Positions 42,818-51,512 of a DNA stretch of 64,000 bases are shown in pieces (within the stretch, counting starts at the first letter, position 1; every line of letters begins with the position of its first letter). A program made the position numbers and the translations under genes. The notes beneath the pieces are model-generated. The model was not told the DNA's origin and did not search any database. It worked only from the letters and a program-made list of their open reading frames with translations. The stretch comes from Pseudomonas sp. H3(2019) (GTDB lineage Bacteria > Pseudomonadota > Gammaproteobacteria > Pseudomonadales > Pseudomonadaceae), in the NCBI RefSeq assembly GCF_007713465.1, contig NZ_VMSG01000023.1:1-64000 (forward strand), in the 5' to 3' direction.

Positions 42818-44602
42818 ATGCTGTCTGCCCGTCACCGCCGTGCGATTCGCCTGGCCAGTCGTTTTGTTGCACCTTACCGTTGGCAGGCGCTCGGTGCCTT
42901 GCTGGCGCTGATTGTCACTGCCGGCATTACCTTGTCCATGGGGCAGGGCATTCGCCTGCTGGTGGACCAGGGCTTCATGACCCAGTCACCGCAGTTGCTC
43001 AACCAGTCCATCGGCGTGTTCATGTTGCTGGTGTTGGGCCTTGCGATCGGCACTTTCATGCGTTTTTACCTGGTGTCGTGGATCGGTGAGCGTTGCGTGG
43101 CCGATATCCGTCAACAGGTGTTCAATCATTTGATTTACCTGCACCCGGGGTTCTACGAGAACAACCGCAGCTCGGAGATCCAGTCGCGCCTGACGGCCGA
43201 TACCACACTGTTGCAATCAGTGATCGGCTCGTCGCTGTCGCTGTTCCTGCGCAATTTGCTGATGGTCATCGGCGGAGTCGTGTTGCTGTTTATCACCAAC
43301 CCGAAACTCACCAGCATTGTGGTGGTGACGCTGCCGTTGGTGATCGCACCGATTCTGATCTTCGGTCGCCGGGTTCGCCGCCTGTCGCGCTTGAGTCAGG
43401 ATCGGATTGCCGACATCGGCAGCTATGTGTCGGAATCCCTCGGCCAGATCAAGACCGTGCAGGCCTATAACCATCAGGTGCAGGACGAGCAGCGCTTCGC
43501 CGTCACCGTGGAAGAGGCTTTCGATACCGCACGCAAACGTATCGTCCAGCGCGCCTGGCTGATTACCCTGGTGATCATGCTGGTGCTGGGGGCGGTCGCG
43601 GTGATGCTCTGGGTCGGCGGCATGGACGTGATGGCCGGGCGCATTTCCGGGGGTGAACTGGCGGCCTTCGTGTTTTACAGCCTGATCGTCGGCAGTGCCT
43701 TCGGCACTTTGAGCGAAGTGATTGGCGAGCTGCAGCGGGCGGCCGGTGCGGCTGAACGAATTGCCGAGTTGCTGCGCTCGGAAAACATCATCCAGCCACC
43801 GGTCTCGGGGCAAGTGACATTGCCTGATCGAGTGCGTGGCGATTTGCTGCTCGAAGATCTACGTTTCTCCTACCCGTCACGGCCCGAAAGCTACGCTATC
43901 GATGGCTTGAGTCTGGCCATCAAGGCCGGCGAAACCCTCGCGCTGGTCGGACCTTCAGGGGCCGGCAAGTCGACGGTTTATGACCTGCTGTTGCGCTTTT
44001 ACGATCCGATAGCGGGCCGCATCCTGCTCGATGGCGTGCCGCTGACCCAACTTGATCCTATGGATTTGCGCCGTTGTTTCGCGCTGGTGTCGCAAAACCC
44101 GGCGCTGTTCTTCGGCAGCATCGAAGAGAACATCCGCTATGGCAAACCCTCGGCGACCCTGGCCCAGGTCCAGGAAGCGGCGAAGATTGCCTACGCCCAC
44201 GACTTCATCGAAAAAATGCCTGATGGTTACCAGACGCATCTGGGCGACGGCGGTCTCGGACTTTCCGGCGGTCAGCGTCAGCGGTTGGCCATCGCCCGGG
44301 CGTTATTGGTGGATGCACCGATCCTGCTGCTGGACGAAGCCACCAGCGCCCTCGATGCGCAAAGTGAACACCTGATCCAGCAAGCGCTGCCTCGCTTGAT
44401 GAAAAACCGCACCACGCTGGTCATCGCCCATCGCCTTGCCACGGTAAAGAACGCCGACCGGATCGCGGTGATGGACCAGGGAAAACTGGTAGCGGTGGGT
44501 ACGCACCACGAACTGATCGCCAGCAATGCGCTGTATGCGCGGCTGGCGGCGTTGCAGTTTGTTGGGGCGACCGAAGATGGCGATCATTTCGGGGCGGAAT
44601 GA
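42818..44602 (+). CDS. ABC exporter, MsbA-like half-transporter
   Basis: 594 aa from ATG 42818, chosen over 42749 and 42809 by GGAT spacing and domain start. Six membrane helices (about 20-310) are fused to an ATP-binding domain: Walker A GPSGAGKST, signature LSGGQRQRL, Walker B ILLLDEATSALD and H-loop His in VIAHRLATV. It works as a homodimer or heterodimer, exporting lipids or drugs. The essential msbA is usually elsewhere in Pseudomonas, so this is a paralogue of unknown substrate. Confidence 0.9.
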   Translation: MLSARHRRAIRLASRFVAPYRWQALGALLALIVTAGITLSMGQGIRLLVDQGFMTQSPQLLNQSIGVFMLLVLGLAIGTFMRFYLVSWIGERCVADIRQQVFNHLIYLHPGFYENNRSSEIQSRLTADTTLLQSVIGSSLSLFLRNLLMVIGGVVLLFITNPKLTSIVVVTLPLVIAPILIFGRRVRRLSRLSQDRIADIGSYVSESLGQIKTVQAYNHQVQDEQRFAVTVEEAFDTARKRIVQRAWLITLVIMLVLGAVAVMLWVGGMDVMAGRISGGELAAFVFYSLIVGSAFGTLSEVIGELQRAAGAAERIAELLRSENIIQPPVSGQVTLPDRVRGDLLLEDLRFSYPSRPESYAIDGLSLAIKAGETLALVGPSGAGKSTVYDLLLRFYDPIAGRILLDGVPLTQLDPMDLRRCFALVSQNPALFFGSIEENIRYGKPSATLAQVQEAAKIAYAHDFIEKMPDGYQTHLGDGGLGLSGGQRQRLAIARALLVDAPILLLDEATSALDAQSEHLIQQALPRLMKNRTTLVIAHRLATVKNADRIAVMDQGKLVAVGTHHELIASNALYARLAALQFVGATEDGDHFGAE

Positions 44603-44677
44603 CAAGGCAAATTGGAGGTGCTGTATGGCATTGCGTTCGGGCACTATGTCGACCTTTGTTACAGGCCAGGACAGAAA

Positions 44678-45709
44678 ATGAGTCGTTACCAGCCACCGTT
44701 GACACTGACGGCCAAAATGCTGACGTTGATCGCCGAGATCAGCGAGCAAATTGGTCGGCTTTCAGCTGTGGACGACTCCCGGCAAACGCCACAGCTGCGT
44801 CGTGGCAACCGGATTCGTACGATTCAGGCCTCGTTGGCGATCGAGAACAATACCCTGAGTGTGGAGCAGGTCACCGCTGTTCTGGCGGGTGAGCGAGTAC
44901 TGGGTTTGCCCAGGGAAATCCAGGAAGTTCGCAATGCTTTCGCTGCTTATGAAGCCATGCCGCAATGGCAGCCGAGTACGCGGGCTGATTTGCTGCAAGC
45001 TCATTCGCTGTTGATGCATGGCTTGATTGATGATGCCGGACAGTTTCGCCGGGCCGGGGTTGGCATTTATCGCGGTGACCAATTGGTTCATATGGCCCCA
45101 CCGCCGAGCCGTGTTGCACATTTGATTGACGACCTGCTGGCGTGGCTCGCAGGCTCTGACTGGCATCCGCTGATCATCAGTTGTGTATTTCATTATGAGT
45201 TCGAATTCATTCACCCGTTTGCCGATGGCAATGGACGCATGGGCCGTCTCTGGCAAACCGCGATACTCAGTCGCTGGCGACCGGTACTGGCTTATCTGCC
45301 GGTCGAAGCGGTGATTCGGGCGCAACAGGATGACTATTACGCGGCGTTGTCGGCGGCTGATCAACTGGCTGAAGCGACACCATTTGTCGAGTTCATGTTG
45401 CAGGCGTTGAGCGTAGCGCTCGAAGAGGCGGTCCGAAGTTCGCCTCTGACCGACCAAGTAACCGACCAAGTAACCGACCAAGTAGCGCGATTGTTGCGTG
45501 TACTTGATGGCAGCTCTCCACTCAAGGTCAATGAGTTGATGGCAGAGGTGGGGCTGTCCCACAAAGCGACCTTCCGGGCCAACTATCTCAAACCGTCGCT
45601 TGCTGCCGGGTGGATTGAAATGACTGATGCCGACTCACCCAATAGCCCTGCTCAGCGGTACCGACTGACCACACACGGTCAGCAGGTTGCCAGGCAGTTC
45701 GGCCGATAG
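44678..45709 (+). CDS. Fic-domain protein (AMP transferase) with N-terminal inhibitory motif
   Basis: 343 aa from ATG 44678 behind CCAGGACAGAAA. The Fic active site HPFADGNGRMGR (HPFx2GNGRx2R) is intact, and the inhibitory helix motif SLAIENN (S/TxxxEN) precedes it, so it is a self-inhibited class II Fic enzyme that should attach AMP from ATP to a target protein. A linker with three 12-bp repeats (TDQVTDQVTDQV) joins it to a C-terminal winged helix. No antitoxin gene is needed or visible. Confidence 0.9.
   Translation: MSRYQPPLTLTAKMLTLIAEISEQIGRLSAVDDSRQTPQLRRGNRIRTIQASLAIENNTLSVEQVTAVLAGERVLGLPREIQEVRNAFAAYEAMPQWQPSTRADLLQAHSLLMHGLIDDAGQFRRAGVGIYRGDQLVHMAPPPSRVAHLIDDLLAWLAGSDWHPLIISCVFHYEFEFIHPFADGNGRMGRLWQTAILSRWRPVLAYLPVEAVIRAQQDDYYAALSAADQLAEATPFVEFMLQALSVALEEAVRSSPLTDQVTDQVTDQVARLLRVLDGSSPLKVNELMAEVGLSHKATFRANYLKPSLAAGWIEMTDADSPNSPAQRYRLTTHGQQVARQFGR
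45449..45484 (+). repeat. Three perfect 12-bp repeats in the Fic gene
   Basis: ACCGACCAAGTA occurs three times in a row (45449, 45461, 45473), giving TDQV repeats in the linker between the Fic core and the winged helix. Copy number may vary between strains by slippage, without breaking the frame. Confidence 0.9.
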
Positions 45710-45758
45710 GCGCTGCCAAAGGTTCGGGTCGCGTTTGGACGTTTTTTTGCGACAACAA

Positions 45759-45788
45759 AAATGCCCGCATCAATCGATGTGGGCATTT
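45759..45788. terminator. Bidirectional terminator between the Fic gene and slt
   Basis: AAATGCCC (45759-45766) pairs with GGGCATTT (45781-45788), with T runs outside on both strands. It serves two convergent genes. Confidence 0.85.
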
Positions 45789-45848
45789 GTTGGGGTCTCA
45801 AAGCCAGATTAAAAGATCGCAGGCTTCACCAGCCGCTGCGTAACCTGG

Positions 45849-47777
45849 TTATTGATCATCGAAGTACCGCTCATGCCAATCCACCAGCGGCTGCGGTGAA
45901 TTGAGCTTCTGGCCGTAGATCACCGAGTAGGAGAGCACGTTCTGTACGTATTGGCGGGTTTCGTCGAACGGGATGCTTTCCACCCAGACATCGAAGCTCA
46001 GGTGGTTGGCACCGCTTAGCCACTGGCGAACACGGCCGGGGCCGGCGTTGTAGGCGGCGGTGGCGAGGACACGGTTGCCGTTGAACTGGCTGTGGACCTG
46101 ACTCAGGTAGGCCGCGCCGAGCTGGATATTCTTGTCCGGGTCCAGCACTTGCTGCGGTGAGGCCAGCGGAATGCTGAACTTGCGCGCGGTTTCCTTGGCG
46201 GTGCCGGGCATCAACTGCATCAGGCCGCTGGCACCGACGCCGGAGCGGGCGTCGTCCATGAAGGCACTTTCCTGGCGGGTAATGGCGAACACCCAGCTCG
46301 AATGCAGGCCGCGGACCTTGGCTTCACGTACCAGGGTATCGCGGTGGGCCATCGGGAAGCGAATGTCCAGGTCATCCCAGTACTGCGCCTGACTGATGGT
46401 GCGGATTGCCGGGAAATACCATTTCAGGTCGTAGGCCAGTTTCGCCTGGGCAACCATTTCGTCACGGCTGAAGTGGCGGCTGACGTGATACCACTCGCGG
46501 CGCCCGTCGACGATCTGCCCTCGGGCAAGGAACTCCAGCGCCCGACGTATACCCGGTGTATTACGAACCTTATTGATCAGCGCAGGGCTCAACATCAGCG
46601 GTTTGTTGATCAGAGAGTAAGGCGATTGCGAACGGTCAGCGGCAAGGAACCCATAGAAGTCACGCTCACGGGCCAGACTCTTGTACAGAGTTTGCGCTTC
46701 CGGGTTTTGCGGCTGGGCCAGCTCCAGGCTGCGGGCCTTCCAGTAGCGCCAGCGATTGGTAAGGGCCAGATCCTGTGGCAGGCGGCGGGTCAACTGATAG
46801 GCGTCGTCCCAACGTGCCAGGCGCAACAGCAAGCGCAAGCGCCATTCGGATACGGTGTTGTCGCGCAGTTCCGGGTCGTATTTGGTCATCACGTCGAGGG
46901 CGCGGCTGTCGAAACGACGAGCCAGGGTCAGGCCGATTTCACGGGCGATGGCGACCTTTTCTTCGCTGGAAAAGTGCATGCTGACGGCATAGCTGTCGAG
47001 CAGGGCCATCGCGCGGTCCGGATCCTGGCGCGCGAAGCGGCGCAGACCAAGGCTGACAATGTCAGACATGGCTTCATCGGCCGGGGTGAAGCGCGACGGC
47101 TGGTCGAGCATTTCGGGTCTTTGCGCGACATCAACCAATAATCGCCCACGCGATGCCAGGGTGCTCATGTTGTTGATCAAACTGTTGGCCAACGCGTAGT
47201 TGCGGGCGTGAGCGGCCAGTTTGAGGCGTTCCCAGCGTTTCTGTTCGGTCAGTTGGCCCTCGGCGGCCCATTGCGCAAACAACGAGTCGCAGGTTTCAGG
47301 CTGGGATTTGCCGCTCAGCCAGAGCTTGTCAGCGTTGGCGTAACCTTCGGACTTGAGGTTGTGACCGATCTGGTATTGCGCATTGAGGCAGTCCAGTTCA
47401 GTGAAATTGAGCTTGGGGTCGTAGTATTTGACGAAGGTCGACCAGTCGCCCCGCTCAGCCAGCCAGCGCAACCAGCGCAATTTCATCCAGTTGGCTTGCG
47501 GCAGGTCGCCGTGCTCGGCGAGGAACCTTTCGATTTCATCGTTGCTCGCGGTTTTCAGGCGCGCCGTCAACTCGTCATAGGCCAGATACGGCTCCAGCGG
47601 GTAATCGCTCAGCTCCTGGCTGTAGCGAAAATACGGGCCGGTATCACCTTTGGCCAGGGCGCGCTTGGCTTCGTCGTAATACTGGCGTTGGGTAGACAGG
47701 TCCACCGCCTGGGCGGATTGAACGGCAGCGGCAGAAAGAATCAAACAGGATAAAAAACTGAAAAGGCGACTGCGCAT
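45849..47777 (-). CDS. slt: Soluble lytic murein transglycosylase (Slt70-like)
   Basis: 642 aa from ATG 47777, where a signal peptide begins (MRSRLFSFLSCLILSAAAVQ, cut near AQA). It cleaves peptidoglycan glycan strands in the periplasm, giving anhydromuropeptides. A long alpha-helical U- and L-domain is followed by the C-terminal catalytic domain, with Glu in TRQESAFMDDARSG and motifs GLMQLMPGTAKE and AAYNAGPGRV. Neighbours uup and the order toward fadBA match PA3020-PA3013. Confidence 0.93.
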   Translation of the reverse strand: MRSRLFSFLSCLILSAAAVQSAQAVDLSTQRQYYDEAKRALAKGDTGPYFRYSQELSDYPLEPYLAYDELTARLKTASNDEIERFLAEHGDLPQANWMKLRWLRWLAERGDWSTFVKYYDPKLNFTELDCLNAQYQIGHNLKSEGYANADKLWLSGKSQPETCDSLFAQWAAEGQLTEQKRWERLKLAAHARNYALANSLINNMSTLASRGRLLVDVAQRPEMLDQPSRFTPADEAMSDIVSLGLRRFARQDPDRAMALLDSYAVSMHFSSEEKVAIAREIGLTLARRFDSRALDVMTKYDPELRDNTVSEWRLRLLLRLARWDDAYQLTRRLPQDLALTNRWRYWKARSLELAQPQNPEAQTLYKSLARERDFYGFLAADRSQSPYSLINKPLMLSPALINKVRNTPGIRRALEFLARGQIVDGRREWYHVSRHFSRDEMVAQAKLAYDLKWYFPAIRTISQAQYWDDLDIRFPMAHRDTLVREAKVRGLHSSWVFAITRQESAFMDDARSGVGASGLMQLMPGTAKETARKFSIPLASPQQVLDPDKNIQLGAAYLSQVHSQFNGNRVLATAAYNAGPGRVRQWLSGANHLSFDVWVESIPFDETRQYVQNVLSYSVIYGQKLNSPQPLVDWHERYFDDQ

Positions 47778-47990
47778 GAGACATCCGGGCAGAAAAAACA
47801 CGACAAGTGCCTGCAAATGCCAGCACTGATTATTTATAGCTTAGCCTTTTGCCAGCAACCGGTGAAAGCTTTGCCGGCTCGTCGGTACAAGTTCGCAACA
47901 ATAATTGTGCAGAGTGCTTCGACATTGAAAATGCCGGCCTTCTGACGTCGCAAGTCAGGTAGAATGCGCGCCCGGTTTTTGGAGAAGCTC

Positions 47991-49907
47991 ATGACCCTGC
48001 TCAAATTCAGCGATGTGTCCCTTGCTTTCGGCGCTATGCCGTTGTTGGACAAGGTGTCCTGGCAGATCGCCCGTGGTGAGCGGGTGTGCATCATCGGCCG
48101 CAACGGCACTGGCAAATCCAGCATGATGAAGCTGGTCAAAGGCGATCAGAAGCCCGATGACGGCTCTGTCTGGCGCGCACCTGGCCTCAAGATTGGCGAA
48201 TTGCCGCAAGAACTGCCGGTGGCCGACGAGCGGACAGTGTTCGACGTGGTTGCCGAAGGTCTGGACGGTGTGGGCGAATTGCTCGCGCAATACCACCACC
48301 TGAGTCAGAACTGCGTTACCGAAGCCGATCTGGACAAGTTGATGCACGTCCAGCACGACCTCGAAGCCCGCGATGGCTGGCGTTTGCAGCAATTGGTCGA
48401 CAGCACGTTGAGTCGTCTGCAATTGCCGGCAGACAAGACCCTCGCCGAATTGTCCGGCGGCTGGCGTCGTCGCGTCCTGCTGGCGCAGGCTCTGGTTTCC
48501 GAACCGGATCTGCTGCTGCTCGACGAACCGACCAACCACCTGGACATCGGTGCCATCGCCTGGCTCGAAGAGGCGTTGAAGGATTTCCAGGGCGCCGTGC
48601 TGTTCATCACGCACGACCGTTCTTTCCTGCAAAACCTGGCCACCCGCATCCTGGAACTGGATCGCGGCGGCCTGATCGACTGGAACGGCGACTACGCCAG
48701 CTTCCTCGTTCACAAGGAAGCCACGCTGGCCGCTGAAGAAACCGCCAACGCGTTGTTCGACAAGAAGCTGGCCCAGGAAGAAGTCTGGATCCGCCAGGGC
48801 ATCAAGGCGCGTCGCACCCGTAACGAAGGTCGAGTTCGTGCCCTCAAGGCGCTGCGCGTCGAGCGTAGCGAGCGTCGTGAGCGCACGGGCAAGGCCAATA
48901 TTCAGCTGGATACCGCTGACAAGTCCGGCAAACAGGTGATGGTCCTCGAGAACGTCAGCTTCGCCCACCCGGATGGCCCGTTCCTGATCAAGGATTTCTC
49001 CATGGTCCTGCAGCGCGGCGACCGTATCGGTCTGCTGGGTGCCAACGGTACCGGCAAAACCACCTTGCTGAAGTTGATGCTCAGCGGTTTGCAGCCGACC
49101 AGCGGTACGGTTGAAGAGGGCACTCGCATCGATGTGGCCTATTTCGACCAGCTGCGCCATCAGCTGGATCTGGAAAAGACCGTGATCGACAACGTCGCCG
49201 AAGGTCGCGACTTTATCGATATCGACGGGCAGAGCCGTCACGTACTGAGCTACCTCGGTGACTTCCTGTTCAGCCCGCAGCGTGCCCGCACGCCGGTCAA
49301 GGCGTTGTCGGGTGGTGAGCGTGCGCGTCTGTTGCTGGCCAAGTTGTTCAGCAAGCCGGCTAACCTGCTGGTACTCGACGAACCAACCAACGACCTCGAC
49401 GTGGAAACCCTCGAGCTGCTGGAAGAGGTCTTGCTGACCTTCAACGGCACCGTGTTGATGGTCAGCCACGACCGGGCATTCCTCGACAACGTGGTCACCA
49501 GTACCCTGGTCTTCGAAGGTGAAGGCAAGGTTCGTGAATACGTCGGTGGTTATCAGGACTGGCTGCGTCAGGGCGGCTCGCCGCGCCTGTTGGGCGTGAC
49601 CGAGAGCAAGTCCGGCAAGGCAGACCTGAACTCTGCGGTCGTCAGTGCGGCGCCTGCGCCAGTGGTCGCTCAAGAAGCGCCAGTGGCCAAGAAAAAGCTC
49701 AGCTACAAGCTGCAGCGTGAGCTGGAAGCGCTGCCGGGCAATATCGATGCCAAGGAACAGCAGATCGCCGCGGTGCAAGCCGAAATGGCCGATGCTGCTT
49801 TCTATCAGCGTCCTGCTGCCGAAACCGCCAAGGTCATCGCGCAACTTGAGCAACTGCAAGCAGAACTCGATGCGCTGGTCGAACGCTGGGCCGAGCTGGA
49901 TGCCTGA
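47991..49907 (+). CDS. uup: ABC-F family ATPase Uup
   Basis: 638 aa from ATG 47991. Two ATP-binding cassettes in one soluble chain: Walker A GRNGTGKSS and GANGTGKTT, signatures LSGGWRRR and LSGGERAR, Walker B LLLLDEPTNHLD and LLVLDEPTNDLD. A linker joins them, and a C-terminal coiled-coil DNA-binding region ends the chain (ALPGNIDAKEQQIAAVQAEM). Uup acts in ribosome function and in limiting precise transposon excision. A terminator shared with uspA follows. Confidence 0.92.
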   Translation: MTLLKFSDVSLAFGAMPLLDKVSWQIARGERVCIIGRNGTGKSSMMKLVKGDQKPDDGSVWRAPGLKIGELPQELPVADERTVFDVVAEGLDGVGELLAQYHHLSQNCVTEADLDKLMHVQHDLEARDGWRLQQLVDSTLSRLQLPADKTLAELSGGWRRRVLLAQALVSEPDLLLLDEPTNHLDIGAIAWLEEALKDFQGAVLFITHDRSFLQNLATRILELDRGGLIDWNGDYASFLVHKEATLAAEETANALFDKKLAQEEVWIRQGIKARRTRNEGRVRALKALRVERSERRERTGKANIQLDTADKSGKQVMVLENVSFAHPDGPFLIKDFSMVLQRGDRIGLLGANGTGKTTLLKLMLSGLQPTSGTVEEGTRIDVAYFDQLRHQLDLEKTVIDNVAEGRDFIDIDGQSRHVLSYLGDFLFSPQRARTPVKALSGGERARLLLAKLFSKPANLLVLDEPTNDLDVETLELLEEVLLTFNGTVLMVSHDRAFLDNVVTSTLVFEGEGKVREYVGGYQDWLRQGGSPRLLGVTESKSGKADLNSAVVSAAPAPVVAQEAPVAKKKLSYKLQRELEALPGNIDAKEQQIAAVQAEMADAAFYQRPAAETAKVIAQLEQLQAELDALVERWAELDA

Positions 49908-49928
49908 TTGATCCGTTGCTGATGTAAA

Positions 49929-49965
49929 AAAAGCCCGGCCTCACCGATGTGAGTGCCGGGCTTTT
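49929..49965. terminator. Bidirectional terminator between uup and the universal stress gene
   Basis: AAAAGCCCGGC and GCCGGGCTTTT pair around a 15-nt loop. It lies between convergent genes. Confidence 0.85.
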
Positions 49966-49988
49966 CGTAGGAGCTGTCGACAGAGGTG

Positions 49989-50426
49989 TCAGCTTTTGAT
50001 CAGGCGCACCGCCAGTACATCGCAAGGCGCACCATGCAGCACGTCATTGGCGGTGGAGCCCAGCAGCAGTGCGAGGCCGTGCCGGCCATGGCTGCCCACG
50101 ACGATCAGGTCGCACTCCTGTTCCTTGGCCATATGATGGATTTCCTGGCGTGGCTGGCCATAGGTCAGGTGGCTGGATTCTTTGGAAAGTTCAGGATATT
50201 TGTTGATCAGGCGCTCGAGGCGCTCCTTGGCCTGGTCGAATTGCTGTTGCTGCAATTGCGACAGGTCCATCGGCACGTCACCACCAAAGGCCATGGCCAT
50301 CGGTTCGACAATATGAACCAGGGACAATTTGGCACCGTTGCTGACCGATAACTCGCGAGCACGGTGAATCACAGGATCGCACTCTTCGGTTAGATCTACG
50401 GCGACCAGAATATGGTGGTAGGGCAT
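49989..50426 (-). CDS. Universal stress protein, UspA family
   Basis: 145 aa from ATG 50426 behind AGGAGGAGCACCTC, a near-perfect ribosome binding site. Single Usp domain: start MPYHHILVAVDLTEECD and nucleotide-loop GSHGRHGLALLLGSTAND (G-2x-G-9x-G[ST] type), so it probably binds ATP. Cytoplasmic stress response protein; the exact stimulus is unknown. Confidence 0.93.
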   Translation of the reverse strand: MPYHHILVAVDLTEECDPVIHRARELSVSNGAKLSLVHIVEPMAMAFGGDVPMDLSQLQQQQFDQAKERLERLINKYPELSKESSHLTYGQPRQEIHHMAKEQECDLIVVGSHGRHGLALLLGSTANDVLHGAPCDVLAVRLIKS

Positions 50427-50530
50427 GAGGTGCTCCTCCTGAGGATTGCGATAACGGTAAGTATGGCTGGTTTCAAGCGGATTGGTTCCGACAGGGATCA
50501 ATCTGCCCATCAAGAATCGGGAGTACAGAT

Positions 50531-50968
50531 ATGACGGTCTGGATAGTGGTGTCAATCCTCGCAGTGGTGCTGAGCCCGCTGGCATGGCTGCGGCCTTCGC
50601 GTAAGCAGGGGGGGCAGATGGCCTTGCGCATGGAGGCTCGGCGTATTGGCCTGGCCATGCAACTGGCACCGCAGGAGTGGCCGCATTGGCTGGAGCCGGC
50701 GCCGCCCAGCCCGTGTGCGCAATACCATCGTCCGCGGCGGGGCAATCAGCCGGCGTGCTGGATCTATTGGCAAAGTGCACCGGGTGTGTGGGTCAACCAA
50801 TGGCGAGAAGTTTGTCAGGATGAGTCGTTGCTGATTCATTTCCGAAAGTTGCCGGCCAACGTCTACAAGGTTGAGGCCGACAAGCAAATGATCACGTTGT
50901 ATTGGGGGGAGCGGGGCGAGGCCAGTGTTTTGAATGAGATCGATGCAGTGCTGAAGGCATTAGCCTGA
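50531..50968 (+). CDS. Conserved Pseudomonas protein with one membrane helix (PA3017-like position)
   Basis: 145 aa. An N-terminal helix (TVWIVVSILAVVLSPLAWL, about 2-20) leads into a basic, Trp-rich cytoplasmic or periplasmic part (WPHWLEPAPPS; CWIYWQSAPGVWVNQW). No named domain. It diverges from uspA (104-bp gap). By position it matches PA3017 of P. aeruginosa; the function is not known to me. Confidence 0.75.
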   Translation: MTVWIVVSILAVVLSPLAWLRPSRKQGGQMALRMEARRIGLAMQLAPQEWPHWLEPAPPSPCAQYHRPRRGNQPACWIYWQSAPGVWVNQWREVCQDESLLIHFRKLPANVYKVEADKQMITLYWGERGEASVLNEIDAVLKALA

Positions 50969-50977
50969 AACGCAGCT

Positions 50978-50994
50978 ACACACACACACACACA
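50978..50994 (+). repeat. (AC)n microsatellite
   Basis: Eight and a half AC units lie 9 bp after the preceding stop codon and just before a hairpin. Dinucleotide tracts this long are uncommon in Pseudomonas. Confidence 0.9.
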
Positions 50995-51512
50995 GGCAAT
51001 AAAAAGCCCGACATCGTCATCGGGCTGGAGTGGCCAGGCAGGCCGGTAATTCGCTGAATCGTCACGCTGTCCGAGGCGTGGCGTTGATCTTGCGCTTGGC
51101 GTTCGCCATAAGCGCTTCTGTTTTTCGTTTAACGTTCCCGGCCAGCGTAGCTTGTATTTCGAGTTGCGCAGCTAATTAGGGCGACGTTTCTAAATATTGA
51201 TTCTATGAATAGTTGAACATGCATCCGCGTGTTGCAGGTCTTCGTGGTACGGATATGACCGCAAAGTCGAGTTACAACCCGCATTTTGGGCGATTGACAA
51301 TTGTCGGAAATTCCGTGAAGGTGGCGTACCCAAATCAAACGGGCGTATGAATTGAGCGTTTGTATTACAGACGGCTCCTACAGAATCCCGACTATCGCGT
51401 TGGCGGGTGTGCCTGGTGGGATGGCGTTAGCATCGACGGTAACGTCCATGCCGAGCCAGAACGTCAGCGTCCGACGTGTACTGTTCAGCTTCCATATCGT
51501 GGAGATCAGTTG
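50995..51512. other. Long leader region upstream of fadB
   Basis: A 518-bp stretch with a hairpin (AGCCCGA/TCGGGCT, 51005-51026) and no gene that I can support. TTGACA (51294-51299) lacks a good -10. CAAACG (51336-51341) and CGTTTG (51357-51362) form a loose inverted repeat, but their spacing does not fit the PsrA box. A long fadBA leader RNA is possible. Confidence 0.5.

Noticed and set aside
51333..51365. CAAACG...CGTTTG upstream of fadB as a PsrA operator
   Set aside because: The spacing between half-sites is about 15 bp, not the 2-4 bp of the PsrA consensus seen upstream of psrA.
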